Below, one piece after another: positions 23,191 through 31,062 of a stretch of DNA of 64,000 bases (positions within the stretch are counted from its first letter, which is position 1; each line of letters starts with the position of its first letter). This DNA is from Coprococcus comes ATCC 27758. GTDB lineage: Bacteria; Bacillota; Clostridia; Lachnospirales; Lachnospiraceae. The DNA lies in NCBI RefSeq assembly GCF_025149785.1, contig NZ_CP102277.1, positions 620,001 through 684,000 on the forward strand, in the 5' to 3' direction. The notes under the pieces are model-generated. The model made no database searches. It was not told where the DNA came from and saw only the letters and a list, made by a program, of their open reading frames with translations. The position numbers and the translations under genes are program-made.

Positions 23191-24861
23191 ATGGCTATGA
23201 TGAACGAAATGGAATACAGAACAATCGGTTCGGCACTTGCCGGGGGCTATCGTGCAGCGGTCTATTGCAGACTGTCAAAGGACGATGACCTGCAAGGCGA
23301 AAGTGCCAGTATCGCAAACCAGCGTGATATGCTGGAAAAATACTGCGAAAAGCAGGGATGGGAGGTTGTGGCAGTCTATCAGGACGATGGCTTCACAGGT
23401 CTTAATATGGAGCGTCCTGATTTACAGAGAATGTTGAGATCCATTGAGCGCAGGCAAATCAACCTTGTTATCACGAAAGACCTCAGCCGACTGGGGCGTA
23501 ACTATCTGCAAACCGGGCATTTGATTGAGGACTTTTTCCCAAGAAACGGGGTGCGCTATATCGCCATGAATGACGGTATCGACACCTTACGGGATAACAA
23601 CGACATTGCCCCGTTCAAGAATATCCTGAACGAGATGTACAGCAAGGATATTTCCAAGAAAGTCCATTCCTCTTATCTTCTGAAAGCGCAGAAAGGACAG
23701 TTTACCGGGTGTCTTGCCCCGTTTGGGTATCGGAAAGACCCGGAGGACAAAAACCATCTGCTCATTGACGAGGAAACCGCCCCGATTGTGCGGCTGATTT
23801 TCGGATATGCCCTAAACGGTCATGGTCCGAACTATATCCGCAGACGGCTGGAGGAAGAAAAAATCCCCTGCCCCACATGGTGGAACCGGGAACGGGGGCT
23901 TCGCAATACCCGCACCAAATGGGAAAAGAAAGACCCGGAAAACGGGCGGTATATGTGGGACTTCTCCGTTATCAAAGACCTTTTGATGAATCCCGTCTAC
24001 ACCGGGGCGATTGCTTCCCAGAAAAAAGACTACCGCTTCAAAATCGGCACGATTGGGGAAAAGAAACCGGAGGACTGGGTTGTGGTTGAGGGACAGCACG
24101 AACCGCTGATTGACCGCATGAGCTTTGATATTGTGCAGAACAAGCTGAAATCCCGCCAGCGTCCGGGGCAGACCAATGAAATCAGCCTGTTTGCCGGACT
24201 GATAAAATGCGGCGAGTGTGGGAAGTCGCTGACGATACGCTACACAAACGCAAAACATCCCCAGCGGATTTACTCCTGCAAGACCTACAATGCCTTTGGA
24301 AAGAACCACTGCACCCAGCACCGGATTGATTATGACACCCTTTACAGTCATGTGCTGCGGAAAATCCGGGAATGTGCCAGAGCTGCCCTGATGGACGGAG
24401 AAGCGGTTGCCGACCGCCTGACCAATACCTGTGAAGCCGAGCAGCGGGAACAGCGGGAAGCAATGGAACGCTCCCTTACAAGGGACGAGGAACGGATTGA
24501 GGTTCTGGACAAAATGGTAATGCGGCTTTATGAGGATATGATTGCAGGGCGTATCAGTGAGCAGAACTTCAACACCATGCTGGAAAAGACGCAGACCGAG
24601 CAGACGGAGCTTAAAACAAAAGTGTCCGAGGGCAGAAAGCGGCTGTCCGATGAAGTCCAGCTTGCCAATGATGCAAAACAATGGGTGGAAGCCATTCAGG
24701 AATACGCCAACATCACAGAGCTGGATGCAGCCACCCTTAACCGCTTAATCAAAGAAATCGTCGTGCATGAGCGCATTGACGAAGATAAAACAAGACACAT
24801 TTCTATCGAAATTCATTTTAATCTCAAACCCATCCCGGAGGTGGAACAGGTCACTGCCTGA
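23191..24861 (+). CDS. Large serine recombinase (TnpX/TndX-like integrase)
   Basis: A 556-residue site-specific recombinase that excises and integrates the element. The catalytic N-terminal domain (about 15-165) has AAVYCRLSKDDD with the nucleophilic Ser near 29, then SASIANQRDML and TKDLSRLGRNY. The recombinase domain follows (YGLxPFGYRKDP-type region near 180, here LAPFGYRKDPED), then a zinc ribbon with C-x2-C in KCGECGKSL and two later Cys near 345-385, a coiled-coil stretch near 400-490, and a DUF4368-like tail. All hallmark residues are present. It sits 100 bases from the right end of the element, as usual. The inferred exchange dinucleotide is CA/TG. Confidence 0.94.
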   Translation: MAMMNEMEYRTIGSALAGGYRAAVYCRLSKDDDLQGESASIANQRDMLEKYCEKQGWEVVAVYQDDGFTGLNMERPDLQRMLRSIERRQINLVITKDLSRLGRNYLQTGHLIEDFFPRNGVRYIAMNDGIDTLRDNNDIAPFKNILNEMYSKDISKKVHSSYLLKAQKGQFTGCLAPFGYRKDPEDKNHLLIDEETAPIVRLIFGYALNGHGPNYIRRRLEEEKIPCPTWWNRERGLRNTRTKWEKKDPENGRYMWDFSVIKDLLMNPVYTGAIASQKKDYRFKIGTIGEKKPEDWVVVEGQHEPLIDRMSFDIVQNKLKSRQRPGQTNEISLFAGLIKCGECGKSLTIRYTNAKHPQRIYSCKTYNAFGKNHCTQHRIDYDTLYSHVLRKIRECARAALMDGEAVADRLTNTCEAEQREQREAMERSLTRDEERIEVLDKMVMRLYEDMIAGRISEQNFNTMLEKTQTEQTELKTKVSEGRKRLSDEVQLANDAKQWVEAIQEYANITELDAATLNRLIKEIVVHERIDEDKTRHISIEIHFNLKPIPEVEQVTA

Positions 24862-24959
24862 CCTGTCCCGCCTGGATGGTTCTCTTAAAAACACCATATA
24901 GATTTTTGTACGCCGCCGCCCGCCATCGAGCAGAATTTTACACCTAATTGGGGATAAAA

Positions 24960-24961
24960 CA
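24960..24961. other. attR core dinucleotide of the mobilizable element
   Basis: CA between element sequence (GGGGATAAAA) and IS sequence (TTTCAACCCTGG). With attL it allows reconstruction of attB (AAGCATTTC) and attP (AAACAGTTC). Confidence 0.8.
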
Positions 24962-25142
24962 TTTCAACCCTGGTGGAAGATGAGCCTTGTGAAACGAGAA
25001 AGGAAATAAGTTTCTGGGCAGGGATTTTTTTGCTTCTCTTGAAATCGGAATCGGGATGGACAGCATACTGTGAAATATCAGAAACAATGTGTTCCACAGA
25101 AGAAAAAAACAGTTCTTTGATTTGTTGATGAATCATGATCAT
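24962..25142 (-). pseudogene. IS4-family transposase, copy 2, N-terminal part
   Basis: An ATG after AAGGAGG starts MIMIHQQIKELFFSSVEHIV, identical to copy 1, through STRVEM, where the inserted element interrupts it. Translation would run on into element DNA for 24 more codons (to 24885) and stop. It belongs with the piece at 13400-14183. Confidence 0.88.
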
Positions 25143-25328
25143 GTGCCTCCTTGAGAAAGTGATATACCACTAATTCAAGGGCCGCTCTCGCTACCTCAAC
25201 AAATTTATCAGTAGCGAGAGCGGCCGCACATTTTGCACCCTATGTCAACCCTTTGGGTAGCTTTTTTGAAAAAATTTGGGTTAGACCCACAATTAGGGGC
25301 TAACCCTGTAACTTAACTAAATGACATT
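24962..25328 (-). mobile_element. IS4-type insertion sequence, copy 2, right part
   Basis: The upstream end of the second IS copy: the first 61 codons of the transposase, the GCCGCTCTCGCT hairpin (25183-25226), and the terminal inverted repeat ending ATGACATT at 25328. It continues copy 1 sequence base for base from the point where 14183 stopped. TGAACAGTAAC lies six bases outside the end, as at copy 1. Confidence 0.93.
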
Positions 25329-25383
25329 GGGGAGTGAACAGTAACTTCTTTTTTACTTTGCATGCCGGAATCAATGGAAACAG

Positions 25384-25436
25384 TTGACCGTAAAGAGATC
25401 ATTTGGCATAATAGATATATGAATACTTGTTCATAT
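25384..25436 (+). promoter_or_regulatory. Promoter and ArsR/SmtB operator
   Basis: TTGACC (25384-25389), 17 bases, CATAAT (25407-25412). The imperfect palindrome ATATGAATACTTGTTCATAT (25417-25436) lies over the start region. It has the form of SmtB/CzrA/CadC operators, and the adjacent gene encodes such a regulator. Confidence 0.8.
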
Positions 25437-25449
25437 GAAAGGGGTAACT

Positions 25450-25809
25450 ATGAAAAAGATAGAAGTAGAATGTTGTGATACATTTTGTATACACGAAGAA
25501 CTTGTACATAAGGCAGAGGGGCATATACCGGATGAAGAGGTTTTGAAGGATCTTGCTGATTTTTTCAAGGTATTTGCAGATACCACGCGGATCCGGATTT
25601 TATGTGTTCTTTTTCAGTCTGAGATGTGTGTTTGTGATCTGGCGGAAGTTCTTGGAATGACGCAGTCCGCGATTTCCCATCAGCTCCGGATGCTCAAGCA
25701 GATGAAGCTTGTGAAGAACAGACGGGAAGGAAAAACGGTGTTCTATTCCCTTGCTGATGATCATATCCAGACCATCATGAACCAGGGAATGGAGCATATT
25801 CTGGAATAA
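25450..25809 (+). CDS. ArsR/SmtB-family metal-sensing repressor (CadC-like)
   Basis: A 119-residue winged-helix repressor that releases DNA on binding metal. The recognition region is EMCVCDLAEVLGMTQSAISHQLRML near 57-81; the ELCVCDL-type motif with two Cys marks the alpha-3 metal site, and CCDTFC near 8-13 gives an N-terminal Cys cluster as in Cd/Pb sensors. DDHIQTIMNQGMEH near 101-114 has the Asp/His pattern of the alpha-5 zinc site. An ATG at 25435 lies within the operator; AAAGGGG fits the ATG at 25450. Unusually, no metal ATPase or efflux gene follows. It starts 120 bases from the IS end. Confidence 0.88.
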   Translation: MKKIEVECCDTFCIHEELVHKAEGHIPDEEVLKDLADFFKVFADTTRIRILCVLFQSEMCVCDLAEVLGMTQSAISHQLRMLKQMKLVKNRREGKTVFYSLADDHIQTIMNQGMEHILE

Positions 25810-25848
25810 CAGATGATATATCAATATCGAAGGAAGGAAACGATAACA

Positions 25849-26403
25849 GTGACAGCAGGAAGAAAGAAAAAGGTAATCATAGGGATCCTTGTAGCACTTT
25901 GTATGACAGTAACGGGATGTGCTGGTTCTGTAAAAAAAGGAACGAAGTATCTGGAAGAAAAAGACTATAAAAATGCAGAGGTGGAATTCCAGGATGCGGT
26001 AGACAAAAAGAAGAATCTGGGAGAGGCTTATCGCGGACTCGGACTCTGCTACTGGGAACAGAAAAAGTATGAAAAGGCAGAGAAGGCGTTGGAAAAAGCA
26101 TTGAAGAATGGAACGGAAGAGACAGCAACTCTTTATAATATTCTGGGAATCTGCGATCTGGAACTGGATAAACCGGAAAAGGCAGTGTATTATTTCGAAA
26201 ATGGGCAGGAGCTTTCAGGCGCAGGAAAAGAGCTGCTAAAAGAAATGGCATATAATCTGGTAGTTGCCTATGAAAAAGCAGGGGATTACCAGTCTGCAAA
26301 AGAGAAGCTGGACAGTTATCTGAAAGCAAATCCAGATGACAAAAAAGCGCTGAAAGAGCAGGAATTTTTAAATACACAGATTTCGGAAGGAGATCAGCAG
26401 TAG
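25849..26403 (+). CDS. TPR-repeat lipoprotein
   Basis: A 184-residue secreted lipoprotein. A signal peptide (GRKKKVIIGILVALCMTVTG) ends in the lipobox TVTG-C, with the lipidated Cys near residue 24. Residues 35-170 hold about four tetratricopeptide-like helical pairs (for example AEVEFQDAVDKKKNLGEAYR and LGLCYWEQKKYEKAEKALEK). TPR proteins are protein-binding scaffolds; the partner is unknown. A longer frame opens at ATG 25813, but GGAAGGAAAC precedes GTG 25849 and gives a normal signal peptide. It may be transcribed with the ArsR gene 39 bases upstream. Confidence 0.8.
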   Translation: MTAGRKKKVIIGILVALCMTVTGCAGSVKKGTKYLEEKDYKNAEVEFQDAVDKKKNLGEAYRGLGLCYWEQKKYEKAEKALEKALKNGTEETATLYNILGICDLELDKPEKAVYYFENGQELSGAGKELLKEMAYNLVVAYEKAGDYQSAKEKLDSYLKANPDDKKALKEQEFLNTQISEGDQQ

Positions 26404-26404
26404 A

Positions 26405-26431
26405 GCGGATCGGATGAGCAGATCTGATCCG
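26405..26431 (+). other. Intergenic hairpin upstream of hflX
   Basis: CGGATC-g-GAT pairs with ATC-t-GATCCG, without a T-run. It lies between the lipoprotein and hflX genes; possibly an mRNA-stabilising or processing structure. Confidence 0.35.
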
Positions 26432-26463
26432 GGACGGAAAGAAATCTGGCAGGGGAGAATAAT

Positions 26464-27705
26464 ATGGCACTTTATGAAATAAAAGAAGAAAAGGAAAGGG
26501 TAATTCTGGTCGGTGTCAGTACAAGGGAGAACGATGACACGGAAGATTCTCTGGATGAGTTAAAGGATCTGGTGAAGACCGCAGGTGCGGAAGCGGTCGG
26601 ACGGGTAATCCAGAAAAGAGAGCTTGTCCATCCGGGAACTTATGTCGGAAAAGGCAAGATTGAGGAAATCCGGGAGCTTTTGTGGGAGCTTGACGCAACC
26701 GGGATCGTCTGTGATGATGAGCTGTCTCCGGCACAGATGAACAATCTGACGGATATTCTGGATGTGAAGGTAATGGACCGGACGATGGTCATTCTGGATA
26801 TTTTTGCAGGACGGGCTTCTACAAGTGAAGGAAAGATCCAGGTAGAACTGGCACAGCTTAAGTACCGGCAGTCACAGCTTACTGGGGCAGGAAGGGCGAT
26901 GTCACGTCTGGGAGGTGGAATCGGAACCAGAGGACCGGGAGAAAAGAAGCTGGAGATGGACCGGAGACTCATCAAGAACCGGATCGCACAGCTGAACCGT
27001 GAACTCAGGGAGGTGAAGAGACACCGGGAACTGACACGCGAACAGCGGACGAAGAACCGGATCCCGGTCGTGGCAATTGTCGGTTATACCAATGCCGGAA
27101 AGTCCACGCTTCTCAACACACTGACCGGAGCCGGTGTGCTGCAGGAGGATCAGCTTTTTGCAACTCTTGATCCGACGACAAGAAGCCGGAAGCTGCCAAG
27201 TGGGCAGGAGATTCTTCTGACAGATACGGTAGGCTTTATCCGGAAGCTGCCTCATCATCTGATTGATGCATTTAAAAGTACGCTGGAAGAAGCGAAGTAT
27301 GCGGATCTGATCCTGCATGTAGTCGATGCATCCAATCCACAGATGGATGAGCAGATGTATGTGGTGTATGAGACACTGCAGCGTCTGGAGGCAATGGACA
27401 AACCGGTGGTCACGGCATTTAACAAGATGGACAGGATCGGGGAAAGCCTGACGGTACGTGACTTTAAGGCAGACCGGATCGTACAGGTGTCTGCAAAGAC
27501 CGGAGAAGGTCTGGAGGCGCTTCTTCAGGCAATAGAAGAGATCCTGCGGGAGCAGAAAATTTATATCGAACGAGTTTATTCCTATCAGGAATCCGGGAAA
27601 ATCCAGCTCATCCGGAAGTATGGAGAACTGCTGGAGGAAGAATACAAAGAAGATGGAATCCATGTATCTGCATACGTGCCGAAAGAGCTTGACGGGAGGG
27701 TATAA
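26464..27705 (+). CDS. hflX: Ribosome-associated GTPase HflX
   Basis: A 413-residue GTPase that splits stalled or hibernating ribosomes. The N-terminal HflX domain (about 20-190) includes RELVHPGTYVGKGKIEE and DRTMVILDIFAGRASTSEGK; the glycine-rich SRLGGGIGTRGPGEKKLE linker is complete. The GTPase domain starts near 200: G1 GYTNAGKSTLLN, G3 DTVGF, G4 NKMD and G5 SAKTG. A short C-terminal domain follows. Length is normal. ATG at 26464 follows GGGGAGAAT. addB begins four bases after its stop, so it heads or joins the addBA operon. Confidence 0.95.
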   Translation: MALYEIKEEKERVILVGVSTRENDDTEDSLDELKDLVKTAGAEAVGRVIQKRELVHPGTYVGKGKIEEIRELLWELDATGIVCDDELSPAQMNNLTDILDVKVMDRTMVILDIFAGRASTSEGKIQVELAQLKYRQSQLTGAGRAMSRLGGGIGTRGPGEKKLEMDRRLIKNRIAQLNRELREVKRHRELTREQRTKNRIPVVAIVGYTNAGKSTLLNTLTGAGVLQEDQLFATLDPTTRSRKLPSGQEILLTDTVGFIRKLPHHLIDAFKSTLEEAKYADLILHVVDASNPQMDEQMYVVYETLQRLEAMDKPVVTAFNKMDRIGESLTVRDFKADRIVQVSAKTGEGLEALLQAIEEILREQKIYIERVYSYQESGKIQLIRKYGELLEEEYKEDGIHVSAYVPKELDGRV

Positions 27706-27708
27706 CAG

Positions 27709-30700
27709 ATGGCTTTACAGTTTATTTTTGGAAATCCGGGTTCGGGCAAGTCACATTATCTATATGAACATATCATTCGGGAATCAATGAAACATCCTGA
27801 TATTAATTATATTATTCTGGTGCCGGAACAGTTCACGATGCAGACGCAGAAGGAACTGGTCCTGCGGCATCCGAGACATGGAATTATGAACATAGACGTG
27901 CTGAGTTTTGCACGTCTTGCTTTTCGTGTTCTGGAAGAAACAGGGAATGGAAGCAGGGAGATTCTGGATGATGAAGGAAAGAATCTGATCCTCAGGCGAC
28001 TCGCGGGGAAAAAAGAAGATTCGCTAAAGGTTTTAAAAGGAAATATCAAAAAGCCAGGTTACATCAGTGAGGTGAAATCCGTTATTTCCGAGCTGACGCA
28101 GTACAACATTTCCCCGGATGGCATGGATGATATGATCACGGAGGCAGATGAGTCTTCGTATCTTGCCTGGAAATTGAAGGATATCCAGGTGATGTATCAG
28201 GCATTTGAAGAATATCTTGCAGATAAATATATTACAAAAGAAGAAATTCTGGACATTCTCTGCAATGTGATGGACAAATCGAGAATGCTGAAGGACAGTG
28301 TGATCGTACTGGATGGGTTTACCGGATTTACGCCGCTTCAGAACAAGGTGCTGGGGGAAATGCTGCATCATTGTCAGAAGGTGATGATTACTGTCACGAT
28401 GGATAAGAGGGAAGATCCTTACGTGATGAAAGACAAGTATCAGCTGTTTGCGCTGAGTAAGCAGATGGTGACGTCTCTTGTGAAGATTGCAGGGGAGGAA
28501 AAGGTGCTGGTCGAAGAGCCGGTCTGTCTGTACCAGGAGCCGGTCTGGCGTTTTAAAAATGCGCCGGCACTTGCATTTCTGGAGAAGGAACTGTTCCGTT
28601 ACAGTGGCAGGACTTACAGGGAAAAGCAGTCAAATGTGCGGGTTTATGCAGCGGCAAATCCTAGGATGGAAGTAGAATGCGCTGCCCAGAGGATACGTTT
28701 TTTAATTCGCAAGAAAGAATATCGTTACCGGGAGATCGCGGTGATCGCAAGTGACATGAATCTCTATGCGGATGAGATCGAGAAGATTTTCCGGGAGTAT
28801 GAGATTCCGGTTTTCATGGATTATAAGCGGAATGTACTTTTAAATTCTTTTGTGGAGTATATCCGGAGTCTTCTTGCGATGGCAGAACAGAATTTTTCTG
28901 CAGAAAGTGTGTTCCGTTTCTTAAGAACGGATCTGGTCGGATTTACCGGTGAGGAATTGGATCTTCTGGAAAATTATGTACTTGCGCTTGGCATCCGTGG
29001 TTACAAAAAATGGCAGGAAAAATGGATCCGCAGAGCGAAGGATACGACAGAGGAAGAGTTGGAGGTACTGAATCATCTCCGGGTATGCTTTGTGGAAAAA
29101 ACAGAAGATCTGGTGTTTGTCTTAAAGCAGCGTCAGAAGACAGTGCGGGATGTGACGCTTGCAATCTGTGAATTTCTGGAAAAAGAAGAAATCCAGAAGC
29201 AGGTAAAAGTATTGGAGAATCAATTTACAGAAGCAGGAGAGCTTGCACTTGCAAAAGAATATGCACAGATCTATCGTGTGGTGATGGAGCTGTTTGACAA
29301 GTTTGTAAGTCTTCTTGGAGATGAGCGGATTGCGCTCAAAGAGTACAGGGAGCTTCTGGATGCCGGAATGGAAGAGGCAAGGATCGGTGTAATTCCGCCA
29401 AGTCTGGATGAAGTGATGGCAGGAGATATTGAGCGAACGAGACTGAAAGATATCCGGGCGCTGATCCTTCTGGGAGTCAATGATTCTCTGATTCCGGGAA
29501 ATGCATCCGCAGGTGGACTGATTTCAGACAGAGACCGGGAGCGTTTTGAAGAAAGAGGAATTGCGCTTGCACCGGGAACAAGAGAAAAAAGTTACATCCA
29601 GAAATTTTATCTGTATCTGCACATGACAAAGCCGACGGAAGAATTGATGCTGACCTACAGTAAAGTATCGGCCGATGGAAAGAGCAGGAGGGCGGCATAT
29701 CTGATCGGGGATCTGAAGCGGATGTATACAAAGCTTTCTGTATTTAATATGGATCAGTATGGGATGGAGACAAAAGAAATGCTTCCACAGACCGGGATCG
29801 GGTCATTGATCGAAGGATTACAGAACCCGAAAAAGATGGAGGAAGGCAGCTGGCAGGAGCTGTACCGTTGGTATTGTGCGCAGGAGGACTGGAACGAAAA
29901 GGTGCACGATCTGGCAAGGATCAACAGATACCGCAGGCCGGAGGACAATCTGACTTTGCAGACCGCACGGAAGCTTTATGGAGACTGGGCACCAAGCATT
30001 TCAAGACTGGAGAAATTTGCTGCCTGTGCCTGTGCGCATTTTCTGACCTATGGACTTCGCCTTAAGGAGAGAGAGGTCTATGAATTTGCTGCTCTTGATT
30101 TTGGAAATATTTTTCATAAAGCACTGGAAAAATATGCCCGACGGGTAGAACGGGAAGGCCTGGAATGGACTGAGGTTACAAAGGAGCAGCAGGAACAGTT
30201 TGCGTCGGAAAGCGTGGATGAGAGTATCGTAGATTACAGCAATACCGTAATCTACAGCAGTGCGCGGAACGCGTATATCGTGCCACGTATGAAACGTATG
30301 ATGAACCGGACGGTCTGGGCGATGACAAAGCAGCTTCGGAAGGGAAGCTTTAAACCGGAGGGCTATGAGGTAAGCTTTGGAAGCGGAAAGATTGACAGGA
30401 TCGATACATGTGAGACGGAAGATCAGGTCTATGTGAAGATCCTGGATTATAAAACCGGGGCAAAGAGTTTTGATATGGCAGCTTTTTATCATGGTCTGCA
30501 GATGCAGCTGGTGGTGTATATGGAAGAAGCAGTCCGGCTGGAGGAAAGAAAACATCCGGGTAAAAAGATTGTGCCGGCAGGCATTTTCTACTATCGGATG
30601 AAGGATCCGATCGTCGGGAAAGAGCTGGATGAAGAAAAACTGGAAGAGGCAATTTTAAAGGAGCTTCGGCTGGATGGAATCATCCGTCAGGAGGATGCCG

Positions 30701-31062
30701 TGATTCAGAGACTGGATGCGGATTTTTCGGGGAATTCGCTTGTGATTCCGGCAGGAAAGACGAAAAGCGGCTATTCCAAAGCATCCAAAATGCTCCTGCC
30801 GGAAGAGTTTGATGCAGTGCTGACTTATGCACAGAAAAGACGGACTGATCTTCAGGGAGCAATGTACCGCGGAAAGGCGGAGGCACTGCCGTATGAGATG
30901 GGTACACAAAATGGCTGTACGTATTGCCCATACCGGGATATCTGCGGATTTGATGAGCAGATCGAAGGATATGAATACCGGAAGCTTGAGAAGCTTCCGA
31001 AGGAAATTGTAATGGAGAAAATTATGGCGAAGCTGGAAGAGGAGAAGCAGACATGGGAGTAA
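27709..31062 (+). CDS. addB: ATP-dependent helicase/nuclease subunit AddB
   Basis: A 1117-residue subunit of the AddAB complex that resects double-strand breaks and loads RecA. The N-terminus has Walker A GNPGSGKSHYLYEH near residue 8. The C-terminal third carries the RecB-type nuclease: GNIFHKALEKY near 796, then ILDYKTGAKSF near 905. The 4Fe-4S ligands are a Cys in AACACAHF near 771 and three in GCTYCPYRDICGF near 1070. All are intact. It overlaps addA by ten bases. Confidence 0.96.
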   Translation: MALQFIFGNPGSGKSHYLYEHIIRESMKHPDINYIILVPEQFTMQTQKELVLRHPRHGIMNIDVLSFARLAFRVLEETGNGSREILDDEGKNLILRRLAGKKEDSLKVLKGNIKKPGYISEVKSVISELTQYNISPDGMDDMITEADESSYLAWKLKDIQVMYQAFEEYLADKYITKEEILDILCNVMDKSRMLKDSVIVLDGFTGFTPLQNKVLGEMLHHCQKVMITVTMDKREDPYVMKDKYQLFALSKQMVTSLVKIAGEEKVLVEEPVCLYQEPVWRFKNAPALAFLEKELFRYSGRTYREKQSNVRVYAAANPRMEVECAAQRIRFLIRKKEYRYREIAVIASDMNLYADEIEKIFREYEIPVFMDYKRNVLLNSFVEYIRSLLAMAEQNFSAESVFRFLRTDLVGFTGEELDLLENYVLALGIRGYKKWQEKWIRRAKDTTEEELEVLNHLRVCFVEKTEDLVFVLKQRQKTVRDVTLAICEFLEKEEIQKQVKVLENQFTEAGELALAKEYAQIYRVVMELFDKFVSLLGDERIALKEYRELLDAGMEEARIGVIPPSLDEVMAGDIERTRLKDIRALILLGVNDSLIPGNASAGGLISDRDRERFEERGIALAPGTREKSYIQKFYLYLHMTKPTEELMLTYSKVSADGKSRRAAYLIGDLKRMYTKLSVFNMDQYGMETKEMLPQTGIGSLIEGLQNPKKMEEGSWQELYRWYCAQEDWNEKVHDLARINRYRRPEDNLTLQTARKLYGDWAPSISRLEKFAACACAHFLTYGLRLKEREVYEFAALDFGNIFHKALEKYARRVEREGLEWTEVTKEQQEQFASESVDESIVDYSNTVIYSSARNAYIVPRMKRMMNRTVWAMTKQLRKGSFKPEGYEVSFGSGKIDRIDTCETEDQVYVKILDYKTGAKSFDMAAFYHGLQMQLVVYMEEAVRLEERKHPGKKIVPAGIFYYRMKDPIVGKELDEEKLEEAILKELRLDGIIRQEDAVIQRLDADFSGNSLVIPAGKTKSGYSKASKMLLPEEFDAVLTYAQKRRTDLQGAMYRGKAEALPYEMGTQNGCTYCPYRDICGFDEQIEGYEYRKLEKLPKEIVMEKIMAKLEEEKQTWE

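Larger units (their letters stand above)
14182..24961 (+). mobile_element. Integrative mobilizable element inserted into IS copy 2
   Basis: Comparison with the uninterrupted IS copy 1 (AATCAAGCATTTCAACC near 11631) gives the ends exactly: left junction AAGCA-GTTCATGG, right junction GATAAAACA-TTTCAACC, with CA shared by both. The element is 10,778 bp counting one CA. It carries a large serine recombinase at its right end, a MobA/MobL-type relaxase with oriT candidate, replication genes (RepA-like, CHC2, VapE), TnpV and three XRE regulators. There are no conjugation pore genes, so it should be mobilizable but not self-transmissible. Codon use is GC-richer than the host flanks. Confidence 0.92.

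Noticed and set aside
23812-24681. Minus-strand frame (289 residues) opposite the serine recombinase
   Set aside because: Shadow of the recombinase gene, without ribosome site or recognisable motif.
10697-25328. A composite transposon of two IS copies carrying dat and the mobilizable element
   Set aside because: Both IS copies are transposase-defective and the large element has its own recombinase and exact junctions inside one IS, so its arrival needs no composite transposition.
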